Below the pieces are notes generated by a model. It saw only the letters and a program-made list of their open reading frames with translations, made no database searches and was not told the origin of the DNA. Of a stretch of 64,000 nt of DNA, positions 19,219 through 29,529 are shown one piece after another. This DNA comes from Meira nashicola (taxonomy: Eukaryota > Basidiomycota > Exobasidiomycetes > Exobasidiales > Brachybasidiaceae), in NCBI GenBank assembly GCA_001600355.1, contig BCJU01000004.1, positions 868,001 to 932,000 on the forward strand, read 5' to 3'. Position numbers and translations under genes: made by a program. How positions within the stretch are numbered: position 1 is the stretch's first letter; every line of letters begins with the position of its first letter.

Positions 19219-21060
19219 ATGACTCAATCTTTCGCTCAAGACCGCAAGCGTGTCGAGCGCCGTCATCATAGAATGGACGCCGAATTACAAGCACGCGCAA
19301 GGCCATTCTCTCTCGTTCGCAAAGATACAGCAAAAGATATCAGGGAGTTTGTCGAAAGCCAAGCTGAAACTGAACAATTGGATCGCCGCCTCGTTCCAGG
19401 ACTACTTGGTGGTGGTGGTGGTGGTGGATCATCATCAGACGACTCAAGTGACTCAGGTAACGGATCCCAGCGAGGCAGTGGTGATGGCAATAGCAGCAGC
19501 AAGGGAGGAAATGGCTCCGTTGGTGGTGGTGATAGTGGTGGCAGCAGCACTGGAAGAGGAAATTCTGGTACAGGAAGCAACTCTGGCGATAGATCTGGTT
19601 CAGATACTGGTACAGGAACTGGTACGGGAACAGGTGCAGATGATACCGACTCATCTTCTAGCTCCTCCTCATCTGCTTCCAAAACCAAGGGAATCATTGC
19701 AAGTCTAGAATCCGAGCTTCATCATTCTTCAACCACCTCTAGCTCTTCCACTTCGACATCCTCTACTCGTACCACGAGCAGTTCAACTCCGACTGGAACG
19801 TCTACATCATCGTCATCAACATCAACCAGTTCGATGACACCATCAACATCTGTTGCTTACGTCACACCTACTTCTGCCACATCCGTGCCGACCTTGAATA
19901 ATGCAGCAGCAAATGCAACGCCATCGAATACGTCCGGTAGTGGACCAGGAGCGGGCTTGATCATAGGTATCGTTGCTGGTTCTTTGGCTGGTATTGCGGT
20001 CTTGGCCGCCCTCATCGGTTTCCTGATCAAGAAGTTTAGTAGAAAGGATGACCCATACGAGACGGATCCATTTGACAGCAATAACTTCCGTCGTCAAAGT
20101 GCAATGTTACCAGACACCTTTGATGACATCGATCACAATCCTGAAATGTCTGAAGTCAACCATCACAATAACATGAGCCCATTTAATGATGAGATGGAAT
20201 ATGCCGCTGCAGGTGCAGGTGCAGCATCTGCTTTCAACGCTCGCAACGAAAGTGGCGGCCCTCGCCCTCCGACTATGTTCCAAAATCACATGAATGCACC
20301 TGCTGCTCACTTTGGTGGAGGAGATGCTCCTTCCGTGCCTGTGATCGGATCTGTATTCAACCCAAACGGTGTTGATCCTTCACCACAATTGCCACCGATG
20401 GCATTTGGAGGATCAGACCCATACAGTATGGCAGGCGTTGGAAGGTCAAACTTTGATAATAATCTTAACAACCCATACGGGCATTTGGATCGTCAATACA
20501 GCGGATCTCGTTCATCTCCACAAGACAAGTTTGTTGATACGCACCAAGGCTATGCAGATCTAGACCGAACAGGATCTGACGGCTCTACGAATGGAAAGAG
20601 CGCAGGTCAAATGTATTCCGGACCAGAGAGTAATGATTTTAGATCGTACAATTACCACGACACGGCGGGTAGACCTGGAACTGCTGAAGGAAGAAGTGGA
20701 ACACCTGACCTTCCTAACGTTCAGCAAACATATGCTATGGCAGACGACCATGAAACTGATAGCCGAGCTCAATCTCCAAACAGACAAATGGTTGCAAGTC
20801 CTGCTCATTTGAGTCAAGATTTCCTCTCAAACGGAGGCTCGCAACAATATCAACAATACAGTCAGACACAACAATACAACCACGATCAGTATGACAATTA
20901 CCAACATTCTGAATCACCAAGTCCTCCTTCTCAACCATTGCAAGTGCGTAACCTTTTGCCAAATCCACACCTTACCGTTCAACAAAATAGCGCACATCGT
21001 CCTGTTAGTGGAGTCAGCAGCGTGGCCGACGACGAAGCTGCTTATGGAGGCGTTTGGTAA
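19219..21060 (+). CDS. Ser/Gly-rich single-pass membrane protein
   Basis: Family not recognised. The 613-aa product has a basic N-terminus (residues 1-60), a Gly/Ser/Asp low-complexity segment (62-155), a Ser/Thr-rich segment likely to be O-mannosylated (170-240), one transmembrane helix (about 246-270) and a basic stop-transfer KKFSRK. A 340-residue hydrophilic, probably cytosolic, tail rich in Asn, Gln, Ser and Pro follows. The order (Ser/Thr stalk, one helix, long cytosolic tail) resembles fungal wall-stress sensors such as Mid2 or Wsc, and axial-budding proteins. It has no obvious signal peptide and no Cys-rich WSC domain. An upstream exon encoding a signal peptide cannot be excluded. The coding sequence is studded with GGT and TCA/TCT repeats. 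Confidence 0.75.
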   Translation: MTQSFAQDRKRVERRHHRMDAELQARARPFSLVRKDTAKDIREFVESQAETEQLDRRLVPGLLGGGGGGGSSSDDSSDSGNGSQRGSGDGNSSSKGGNGSVGGGDSGGSSTGRGNSGTGSNSGDRSGSDTGTGTGTGTGADDTDSSSSSSSSASKTKGIIASLESELHHSSTTSSSSTSTSSTRTTSSSTPTGTSTSSSSTSTSSMTPSTSVAYVTPTSATSVPTLNNAAANATPSNTSGSGPGAGLIIGIVAGSLAGIAVLAALIGFLIKKFSRKDDPYETDPFDSNNFRRQSAMLPDTFDDIDHNPEMSEVNHHNNMSPFNDEMEYAAAGAGAASAFNARNESGGPRPPTMFQNHMNAPAAHFGGGDAPSVPVIGSVFNPNGVDPSPQLPPMAFGGSDPYSMAGVGRSNFDNNLNNPYGHLDRQYSGSRSSPQDKFVDTHQGYADLDRTGSDGSTNGKSAGQMYSGPESNDFRSYNYHDTAGRPGTAEGRSGTPDLPNVQQTYAMADDHETDSRAQSPNRQMVASPAHLSQDFLSNGGSQQYQQYSQTQQYNHDQYDNYQHSESPSPPSQPLQVRNLLPNPHLTVQQNSAHRPVSGVSSVADDEAAYGGVW

Positions 21061-21616
21061 ATTCTCTATTCTATTATAAAGCACAAAGCTGGAACTTTTT
21101 GCTTATGAATGAGAATAGACCAAAAGACATGTCTTTTTATCTTAATCTCTTTTCTTATTTTTCGTTCTGGAGCTATAAACTGCTTTTAATTCTCTGCTCA
21201 ATATTTGCTTTCTACTTACACTCTCATCATTTTACTCAAACGGACTTTTTCTTCGATAACATGTTTGATTCTCGTGCATCACGTACATCCTTTTCCATTT
21301 GTACGTCTTGATAGCGCCATTCAGTGCCCTGTATTCTTTACAATACGATTATGAATTGGATCAAATTTAACTACTGATGATTGCGAAGTTCCTCACAGAT
21401 AGATTCAAGCACTGTAAGTAGCTGGCATTTGCCTTTGGTTAATGTGTGGTACGTGGGCGCAGCGCAGAGCCCGTACAAAAGACAAAAAGGCGTCAAAGAA
21501 AAAACGCTAAAAGAGTCACAGCATTCTTCTTGTGGATAAGAAATCTCTTCATCAAATCTTGCTTATCTCCATCATATCAACTTTACATACTATTGCGTGA
21601 TACAGCATAGATCGTC
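21061..21616. other. Intergenic region upstream of asparaginyl-tRNA synthetase
   Basis: About 555 bases, non-coding. It contains a GC-rich patch with CGCAGCGC (21458-21465), roughly 150 bases before the synthetase ATG. No TATA box or RNA gene was recognised. Confidence 0.45.
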
Positions 21617-23380
21617 ATGGCCAACGTATTGCATCATGCAGCTGAAGCGTTGCACATCTCTCACCCAAAACCTGAATCAATCGGCGGTCCTACATTCTAC
21701 GTAGATGAAAGCGGTAAAGGAAGTGATGAAACTGGACAAGGAACAAAAGAATCGCCTTTTGCTTCTGTTGCAGGTGCTTGGCTTTCTAAAGGACAAGAAA
21801 TTACAGTTTTGGTAAAACGTGCACCACAATCATCAAAAGCAGGTGAAGAAGATATACCAAAAGACGCCGCAGCAGATGCAGATGGTTATGCACCAATCTC
21901 AGCAAGCGGAGTGAAAAAGGCAAAAAAATTGTACGATATCGCTTTGAAGAAGAAAAAGAAACAAGAAGAACAAACGGCAAAACAACAAGAATCAGCTGGG
22001 AGTGATGAAAAACGATTGGAAGAAAGTAAGAGTGTCGTATTGGAAAAGCCAACGGGAGATTTCAAGAGGATCAAGATTGCACATGGTGTTGAAACCAGAG
22101 ATCAACCTGTCCGAGTGCAAGGTTGGGTACACAGATTACGTAGTCAAAAAGGATTAATCTTTATCATCTTGCGAGATGGTACAGGATATATGCAATGCGT
22201 TTTAAACGGACAATTGACACAGACGTACGACGCTCTCACCCTTACGTTGGAATCTACTGTCGAAATTTATGGTACTTTGAAAGCATTACCCGAAGGCAAA
22301 TCAGCACCCGATAACCACGAATTGGTGGCAGATTGGTGGAGATGCGTTGGCAAGGCACCCGGAGGAGATGAAGCATTCACCAACAGGGTTGCCGAAGGAG
22401 CTGATCCCTCCATTTTGGCTGATTTCCGTCATTTGGTCATTCGTGGAGAAACTGCTTCTGCAGTGCTCAAAGTACGTGCTGCTGTTATGCGAGCATTCCG
22501 TGCAGAATATGACGCTATGCGTATTACTGAAGTCACACCACCATGCATGGTACAAACACAAGTCGAAGGTGGATCTACTTTGTTCAAATTCGACTATTAT
22601 GGACAAGAAGCTTATCTAACACAAAGTAGTCAATTGTACTTGGAAACTTGTTTACCAAGTTTGGGAGATGTTTTTTGTGTTCAAGAAAGTTTCCGTGCCG
22701 AAAAGAGTCATACCCGTCGCCATTTGAGTGAATATACCCATTTGGAAGCCGAACTTGGATTCGTTTCATTTGATGAATTATTGGAACATTTGGAACAATT
22801 GATCTGCGGTACGATCGATAGAGTCTTGGCAGATCCATCTGCAAGTGCACTTCTCAAACAATTAAACCCTGGCTTCCAAGTTCCCAAGAGACCGTTTATG
22901 CGCATGGATTATCGTGATGCAATCAAATGGCTCAACGAGAATGATATCAAAACCGATGAAGGAAAAGATCACGTGGTTGGTGATGATATCGCCGAAGCTG
23001 CTGAACGTAAGATGACAGATGCACTCAACGTTCCAATCTTTTTAGTTCGCTTCCCTCGAGAGATCAAGGCATTCTACATGAAACGTTGCCCCGAAGACAC
23101 AGAATTTACAGAAAGCGTGGATTGTTTGATGCCAGGAGTAGGAGAGATTGTTGGAGGAAGTATGCGTATGTGGGATGCGGAAGAATTGTTGAAAGCATAC
23201 GAACATGAAGGCATTGATGCAAAGCCATACTATTGGTATACCGATCAACGCAAATACGGAACATGCGAACACGGTGGTTATGGCTTAGGTGTTGAACGTT
23301 TCTTGGCATGGATTTTGAACAGATGGACAGTACGTGATTGTTCGCTTTATCCACGCTATACCGATAGATGTACACCTTAG
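21617..23380 (+). CDS. DED81: Cytosolic asparaginyl-tRNA synthetase
   Basis: Charges tRNA-Asn with asparagine using ATP. The 587-aa, intronless product is a class IIb synthetase. The N-terminal extension typical of eukaryotic AsnRS (GGPTFYVDESGKGSDETG) lies at residues 24-80, followed by a Lys-rich linker (about 95-135). An OB-fold anticodon-binding domain starts near 150 (VRVQGWVHRLRSQKGLIFIILRDGTGYMQ). Motif 2 is FRAEKSHTRRHLSEYTHLEAEL near residue 359, and motif 3 is GYGLGVERFLAWIL near 554. The ending RDCSLYPRYTDRCTP matches the family's C-terminus. The ATG at 21617 is the first in frame and gives the complete extension. Confidence 0.95.
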   Translation: MANVLHHAAEALHISHPKPESIGGPTFYVDESGKGSDETGQGTKESPFASVAGAWLSKGQEITVLVKRAPQSSKAGEEDIPKDAAADADGYAPISASGVKKAKKLYDIALKKKKKQEEQTAKQQESAGSDEKRLEESKSVVLEKPTGDFKRIKIAHGVETRDQPVRVQGWVHRLRSQKGLIFIILRDGTGYMQCVLNGQLTQTYDALTLTLESTVEIYGTLKALPEGKSAPDNHELVADWWRCVGKAPGGDEAFTNRVAEGADPSILADFRHLVIRGETASAVLKVRAAVMRAFRAEYDAMRITEVTPPCMVQTQVEGGSTLFKFDYYGQEAYLTQSSQLYLETCLPSLGDVFCVQESFRAEKSHTRRHLSEYTHLEAELGFVSFDELLEHLEQLICGTIDRVLADPSASALLKQLNPGFQVPKRPFMRMDYRDAIKWLNENDIKTDEGKDHVVGDDIAEAAERKMTDALNVPIFLVRFPREIKAFYMKRCPEDTEFTESVDCLMPGVGEIVGGSMRMWDAEELLKAYEHEGIDAKPYYWYTDQRKYGTCEHGGYGLGVERFLAWILNRWTVRDCSLYPRYTDRCTP

Positions 23381-23601
23381 AGAATTGTGTATGTGTATTG
23401 TTTTTTTGTTGAACACAATTTGATTAATATGATTCAGTAAATAGTTCTAATGTCTGTGAGATTATCTCAATGAATGTGAATGACGAACGTCATTGGCTTG
23501 AAGCTGTTATGAATGGTGGGAGAGAATGAAAAATGATATACAAAATGCAAAAAAGAACGAGCGAAAGAATAGATCGGTACCGAAACGAGAGCCAACATCA
23601 T

Positions 23602-24261
23602 TCAAAAAGAAGAGTCGCCTAATCCTTGATTCTCTTTTGATACTTTTGGGCTACTGTTTGCCAAAGTTGAAGCGAATAAAGTTGTTGGTTTGCCCTTGAA
23701 ATGATGTTTCTTTTTTGCTAAATTTAATTTGGACGTACAAGGAGAAAGCATATTATCCGTTGGTGAATAAAAGTTATTTCCTGAAGCTGCACGAGCTGCT
23801 AAAGGTGCAGTTGCTCTTCGATGACCTTCTTCTTCGGTCATGCTTGTAATCAATCCATCAGTTGCTCTTCTTTTGATAACGATCAAATTGCGTATGCTTG
23901 GTTCTCCATCTTCTTCTGAAATATTGATTAATTGATCGATACACATTGTACGAGCAGGTAAAGATTCAGGAGTACGTAAAAGTCTTTGTTGAATACGATT
24001 TGATTTGATCGAGTTGATGTTGCTGCTAAACTTCTTTTCGATAGCATTTGGTCCAACGACCACATCTCCGTTTGGCATTGTGAAAACTACATGTGGTGAG
24101 AAAACGCTGATAGTGTTTGATTGAATTTGACCTGTATATAGCTCTGTCAAAGCTTCCAAGATTGCTAATTCGTCCACATTCGCTTCTCTTTCTGGCAGAA
24201 TGATTGAATGATCGGGTGTCAAACCTGCTGCATTAAGTTTTGTATTATTCATTGGCATCAT
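23602..24261 (-). CDS. NTF2/SnoaL-like small protein of unknown function
   Basis: The 219-aa protein has no named family that I recognise. Residues about 25-125 (LAILEALTELYTG, SVFSPHVVFTMPNGDVVVGPNAIEKKF) show the helix-strand layout of NTF2-like/SnoaL-like folds: an opening helix, a beta strand with F-x-x-P, then a Gly and a helix. The remaining 90 residues are polar and basic (SKLNLAKKKHHFKGK) and probably disordered. It is intronless; the ATG at 24261 is the first of two close Mets (MMPMNN). It is divergently placed from the NAD kinase gene with a 472-base shared promoter region. Enzymatic function is not evident; the fold call is moderate. Confidence 0.55.
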   Translation of the reverse strand: MMPMNNTKLNAAGLTPDHSIILPEREANVDELAILEALTELYTGQIQSNTISVFSPHVVFTMPNGDVVVGPNAIEKKFSSNINSIKSNRIQQRLLRTPESLPARTMCIDQLINISEEDGEPSIRNLIVIKRRATDGLITSMTEEEGHRRATAPLAARAASGNNFYSPTDNMLSPCTSKLNLAKKKHHFKGKPTTLFASTLANSSPKVSKENQGLGDSSF

Positions 24262-24733
24262 TGTAGCCGTTTCTTCTTGATAACAAAGATGATCGCGGAG
24301 GATTGCACACTTGAGGATTGATGAGGTTAAAGTAAAGATGTAAAACGTTAGGCAATGTATGTATGTACTTATTCCCCCTTTCTATATATGTTACAAAACT
24401 GATATGCAAAGTGACTTCTCACAAAAAAGTGTTGGTCTCGCCTAAATGCAGAAACACAGTGTAAACGTATGTACACGCGCTTACATGCGAAAGAGAATTT
24501 CAACCAACACTTTTTGAGCGGCGAAAAAAGTTGTGTGCAATAAGCACTTTTGTAATAATTCAATTTTACGCGCCGGCTCTGCGTTGCAATAACTTTGTCT
24601 AAAGCCCGGCCTATGGTAGGTTTGGATTTTGTGTTGGAGTGGAGTTTTTGTGACTCAAGCAAAAAGGGTGTGATCACATCGTCTTTTGTGAGAGATGACC
24701 GCCGCGACAAATTGAAGAAAGCCGGCAAAGAAG
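24262..24733. other. Divergent promoter region with a 12-bp inverted repeat
   Basis: Shared upstream region of the NTF2-like gene and the NAD kinase gene. AAAAAGTGTTGG (24424-24435) and its exact reverse complement (24504-24515) lie 68 bases apart. The rest is non-coding; an antisense open frame across it and the start of the kinase exon is a shadow. Confidence 0.5.
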
Positions 24734-26286
24734 ATGGCATGCTCGGTACGATGTAGCAGTAGGTCTTTTCGGCCTTTTTTAGGCTACAATTTGAACTCTT
24801 CAATTTCTCTCACTGCGACGTATGTTGGAAATAAGGCCGGTCAAGTGTTTCCTCTCAATGCATATACTCAAGTCAATCCTCTCAATGCGTTGAGAATATC
24901 GAATAGGGGTTTTGCATCCACATCGCATCTCCGAACACCTTATTTTAAGAGATCAGTTCATGAATTACCGGATAAGGTTTCAGTGCGAACAGGACCTTTA
25001 GGAAGGTAAGTTTGGCGAAAAAGATTGATTGATGTTTAGCATGCTCAACTCTTCACCTCATATCTTTTAGACTATCGAAAGTCAAAGCGCCACGTGAATC
25101 GACTACAATCACAACTAGGGTCGGTAGTAGCTTTGGTGGTAACCACTCTTTGGAATGGTGTCAAAAACCTCGAAACATTCTCCTGGTAAAGAAGCAGAAT
25201 GATGAAAAGACAACAGAAGCTATGCGAACTATAATACAATACTTTGAAGCAAAACATCCCGAGATGAATTTGATCATTGAAGGCGGTAAAGACGATGGGA
25301 TTGAATCTTTCTCAGATTTTGCTGATAGATTAATTTGTGTGGATCAGAAAGATTCCGCTCTTTTGGCCGAAAAGGTGGATTTGTGTATCACTTTAGGAGG
25401 AGATGGAACAATTTTGCATGTTTCAAGTTTGTTCGATCGATCAGCCGTTCCCCCTGTTCTGAGCTTTTCGATGGGAACTTTGGGCTTCCTTTTGCCTTTT
25501 CATATAGGTGCCTTTCAAACCGCATTCGAAGATGTGATTAACTCAAAAAGTTCTTTATTACTTCGGATGCGATTACATCAAACTATGCATGAAAAGGATG
25601 GTACACCAGTTCAAGATCAAGGAAAAGGAACGAGTCGAACTGATGTTCATTTAATGAACGAAGTTGCTTTGCACCGTGCAAGTTCTCCGCATATGACTAT
25701 GATCGATGCTTTCGTTGATGGTCGTCATTTAACTCAAGCAATTTCAGATGGTTTAATTATAGCAACGCCAACAGGTTCAACAGCATATTCACTTTCGGCA
25801 GGAGGACCGATTGTACATCCATCTGTACAATCACTCCTTCTTACTCCAATCTGTCCAAGATCTTTAAGTTTTCGAACTGTACTCTTGCCGAGTGATGCAA
25901 ATATCCAACTAAAAGTCTCTAAACGATCAAGAACGGCAGCTCAAGTTAGCGTAGATGGAAGAGATGCACAAACCTTATTACCTGGACAATATCTTCAAGT
26001 TGGTATGTCACCATACCCTATACCTTGTGTGAATCGAGCTTCTTCTTCACAAAAGACTTCATTAAGCAATAGACGAAAAGATGGAAACGAAAGCGAACCT
26101 CAATTGATCGAATCTCAGTCTAGTAATTCTCGTGAAGGTTCTCATCTTTCACATTCCGAACGTGGAGAAGATGATTGGGTTGGGGATATAAATACCTTGT
26201 TACGCTTTAATGCAAGCTTTTCTGGTAGGGGATTGTTAGGTGGAAATGGTGCATTTGAAGAAGAGGAAGAGAGGAGTAAAGACTGA
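24734..26286 (+). CDS. NAD(H) kinase, probably mitochondrial (Pos5-like), two exons
   Basis: Phosphorylates NAD(H) to NADP(H), supplying mitochondrial reducing power. Exon 1 is 24734-25005 and exon 2 is 25071-26286. The 65-nt intron (GTAAGT...TTTTAG) splits an Arg codon, and the product is 495 aa. The N-terminus is rich in Arg and Ser and lacks acidic residues for about 70 positions (SVRCSSRSFRPFLG), consistent with a mitochondrial targeting signal. The kinase signature LGGDGTILHVSSLF lies near residue 200, followed by SMGTLGFLLPF, then NEVALHRASSPHMTMID and the second NAD-kinase motif DGLIIATPTGSTAYSLSAGGP. The last 80 residues are polar, Ser-rich and non-conserved. Mitochondrial location is inferred from the leader. 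Confidence 0.9.
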
Positions 26287-26650
26287 GCTAAACATGGATA
26301 ATGTATATTACTAATTGCAATTTATAGCAAAACAGTGTTGTTCTTCAGGGTACATTTCGCTGCCGTTAAATTTGGCTTAATTCTGCACCTGCGTTACCAG
26401 TATGATGTATAGGCTGTACGCGTACTTTGCTTGTGCTTGTGCATGTGTTGGCGTATGCTCTTTCATGTTGCATATGATAATTGTTCTCTCTTTCTCAACC
26501 ACCGAAAAGTAACAGCACTGCGACGTATGAATTGTTCCTGCCGCTTTAACTGAGAGAGAAGGAGTAATCAAGCTGTGACAGGTTGAACATATAGAAGAGA
26601 AGAAAAAGGAAAGAGATCGAACCTGTGAGGCACGATATACGTAGCAATCA
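26287..26650. other. Short intergenic region
   Basis: About 360 bases between the NAD kinase and the acidic-protein gene, both on the plus strand. A purine-rich leader (about 26595-26630) precedes the next ATG. No other element was recognised. Confidence 0.4.
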
Positions 26651-28798
26651 ATGGCTTCTTATACTGATGTTGTAGTAGACCAGCAAGGGAATGCACCAAT
26701 CAATATGGATGACGATATGATGTCCGAATACTACAATGTAGCAAACAATAATGGCCAAGCTGATGACCATGCAATGATGATGATGATGGAAGAACCTGAT
26801 CAAGAATCGTCACAATTAATCGCCGATACGATTCTCAATGATGATGAAATTGCATCCGTTTCAAATGAAGTTGTGATGGAAGAATATGGTAATCATGGAA
26901 AAGTACAGGAAAGCGAACTATATTCAACTACATCTTACACAGAACCAACAATACCTGCAGATGTGGAGATTCAACATTCTCTCGGTGTAGATCTTCCAGA
27001 TGAAACAATTGGAGATGCGGTATATGAAGAACAAAATGAACGCATACATCCAGCAAATTCTATTGTTGCTCAACAAGAAGAAAAAAATGATAAAATAGAT
27101 ACAGGTTCTGCTCAGATGCAAGGTACAGAAGCCGAGCAGATAGCCGAGTATCCAGGGGAGACCAAGGTGGTGGGGCCTGAACATGACAGATTCGATTCAC
27201 ACGATGAATATGCAACAGAGGGGCCAATAAGCGGAAGCGCAAATGATGGCAAAGAAGTTGCGTCAGAAAAGACAGAGATCGTGGAAGAGTCCGTCAACCA
27301 CGATACCGGAGAAACTCTGGTTGTCAAAGAGGAGGATACAGTCGAGATACCTCATGCACAAGATGAGGCTGCTGACGGAGGTCAAGAGGGGCATGTATCG
27401 ACAACTCTAGCAGTCGCTGAACAGAACGCAAAAACGGAAGTAGAACAACATACACCCGCTCAGCCACCTCCAATAAGGATCACATTTGACGGGCAAGACT
27501 TTGTTCTGTTCCCAGATGAAGAGCCTTCGACATTCATTTCAGTAAACCATGAACGTGTTCAAGCACCTGCGCTCCCGGTTGATACAAAGGTATTTAGTGA
27601 TTCGTTGGAAGCACTTTTCGATGCATTACGAATTCGAGAGGCTTTGGGAGATTTTTTGGATGAAGGAACAGAAATTTGTTTGACGTTTCATGATTTAGAC
27701 ATGATCGCACGTGAAGATGATATTTATATTCGAGAAGTGACTTTGGATGATATTCAAAGATTACATTCAGGCTTGCGATATACAACAAGCATGCACATCA
27801 GCGTTTCCGAATCACAAAGATTTATCAGTCGATATAACGACTTGGCTAATCAAGTTTCAGTTTTGCTTGAACAAAAGACAGGAAATCAAAGTTTTGAGGA
27901 GGGTAAAGGAGAAGAGGAGCAAACAATTGGGCTTTCAAGTGGTGACGCAAGTCTTGCACAGGTAGATGGCGGTGTTGCAAGCTCATCAAAGGAAGAAATT
28001 TCAGACAAGATTAATCCCAAAGAAAAAATTGAGGGAGAAGAAGAAGGTGATCAAGATGAAGAAGAAACATTTGTAACTGTCACAAATGATGCAGAAGCTG
28101 ATGAAGAACAATATGTGGAGTCTTATGAAGAAGGGGGAGAAGAAGTGCAGAATGAAGCAGAAATTGATGAAAACGTTGATCAAAATGTAGAAAAAGAAGA
28201 TGAAGAGCGTCCAAAGCAAGCACACCTCTTCTCCAATCAAGTTGCAACTGATGATACGGATGAAAATTCTACCTCTATTCAAAAAGAGTCCGATTTGGAA
28301 GTAAATGCAGCAGACGAAATCTACAATGAGGAAGTCATAGAGGAAGTAGAGGGCAAGGAAGAATTTGCCGCACAAGGAAAAGACTCAAGTCGTGATACTG
28401 CCACCACATTAAGTGGAAATGGCGATGAAAACGAAGACAAAGCTGATATAGGCTATGAAGATGCCGAAGATATTGATGATAAAGAGGCAGATGAAAACGA
28501 AGAGGAGGGTGCAGAAGAATTGAAGGGCATTGAAGAAGCCTATGAGGATTACGAAGAAGAGGAAAATGAAGAGCCTTATGATGATAATGATAAAGAGGCA
28601 GAACATGCTCAAAAAGAAGAAGATTATGAAGAGAATTTTGAGCCTCAAATTAGCTCACATGGTCAAAAGCGTCAGCTGGAAGATGAATATGAATATTCAA
28701 CAGAGAATCTTGGCGAAGAAGGTATTGATGGGTTACACCATAACGAAGATGACACCAAAAGGGCACGATATGAAGACCCCGAAAAGGGCGATGCCTAG
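26651..28798 (+). CDS. Very acidic protein with one conserved-looking domain, function unknown
   Basis: Not recognised. The 715-aa, intronless product is dominated by Glu and Asp, especially after residue 440, where short runs of EEE, EEGEEE and EDEE dominate. One segment, about residues 275-410, is different. FDGQDFVLFP, LFDALRIREALGDFLDEGTEICLTFHDLDM and IYIREVTLDDIQRLHSGLRY have normal composition and alternate strands and helices like a folded domain. The C-terminus holds a short basic cluster (TKRARYEDPEK), a possible nuclear signal. The pattern of one small folded domain plus a long acidic tail is common in chromatin- and histone-binding proteins, but that is only an analogy. Confidence 0.7.
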   Translation: MASYTDVVVDQQGNAPINMDDDMMSEYYNVANNNGQADDHAMMMMMEEPDQESSQLIADTILNDDEIASVSNEVVMEEYGNHGKVQESELYSTTSYTEPTIPADVEIQHSLGVDLPDETIGDAVYEEQNERIHPANSIVAQQEEKNDKIDTGSAQMQGTEAEQIAEYPGETKVVGPEHDRFDSHDEYATEGPISGSANDGKEVASEKTEIVEESVNHDTGETLVVKEEDTVEIPHAQDEAADGGQEGHVSTTLAVAEQNAKTEVEQHTPAQPPPIRITFDGQDFVLFPDEEPSTFISVNHERVQAPALPVDTKVFSDSLEALFDALRIREALGDFLDEGTEICLTFHDLDMIAREDDIYIREVTLDDIQRLHSGLRYTTSMHISVSESQRFISRYNDLANQVSVLLEQKTGNQSFEEGKGEEEQTIGLSSGDASLAQVDGGVASSSKEEISDKINPKEKIEGEEEGDQDEEETFVTVTNDAEADEEQYVESYEEGGEEVQNEAEIDENVDQNVEKEDEERPKQAHLFSNQVATDDTDENSTSIQKESDLEVNAADEIYNEEVIEEVEGKEEFAAQGKDSSRDTATTLSGNGDENEDKADIGYEDAEDIDDKEADENEEEGAEELKGIEEAYEDYEEEENEEPYDDNDKEAEHAQKEEDYEENFEPQISSHGQKRQLEDEYEYSTENLGEEGIDGLHHNEDDTKRARYEDPEKGDA

Positions 28799-29529
28799 TC
28801 CAAATGACTCGGTTAGTCTCGATCTCATTCAAAGCAGAGACTGAGCTCTCCTCAAGCAAATGATCGAGAGGAAGACATGGCATGAACGCCTTCGCCCGAA
28901 CAGACAAAAATGCGCCATTCAAACAAGTGTACAAAAGTCAAAATATATAGAGAAGGCGAAGAATACTCTCAGGTAAGGGTCAAAAAGCCAAGAATTGTTT
29001 CATAAAGGTAAAAAATGGAAATGGTAAGTCGATTCGATCGTATCGGAATAAAAGTGTCTACTTACCTTCTCTCCTAATAGTAAAAATTTCCCACGTATTA
29101 ATATGTTCCACTTTTTCCCCAAAGATAAACATCTAAAATTTCATTTTGTATACTTAGACTTCTATATGTCACTCCTAAATACCATCAATTTTTAGATAAT
29201 TTTCCAGGCTCGATTTCAGATCATTGGGCTGAGCATGACGCGGGTGCTAGGCATTTGCCCGCATTTCAGAACATCCAAAAGCAATATTACATGGCTGAAC
29301 TGTCCGGGTGCGCCTGCGCCGAGGTAGCGTAAACTACATACAAATGCAGAGGCAAATCTCGGACGATTGCATGCGTCAAACGTGCGCGAGCCAGGGGAAA
29401 GATTATCGATTTTGATCGGGAAAGATTGTTTATTTCACATCTTTCCTCCTCACCATCTCACATGGTGTTCATCGATTTAGCACGCATATAGCGTGTTCAT
29501 ATCTGCCAAAAAAACAATAATTTTCGATC
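28799..29529. other. Intergenic region upstream of the MCT1-like gene
   Basis: About 730 bases. AGGTAAGG near 28971 and further GTAAG sites may mark an intron in a 3' UTR, but this cannot be settled by eye. A GC-rich patch (29305-29330) contains GCGCCTGCGCCGAGG. No gene was recognised. Confidence 0.4.

Noticed and set aside
28001..28648. Phe/Ile-rich 'membrane protein' frames on the minus strand
   Set aside because: Antisense reading of GAA/GAT-rich codons of the acidic protein yields hydrophobic strings by composition alone.
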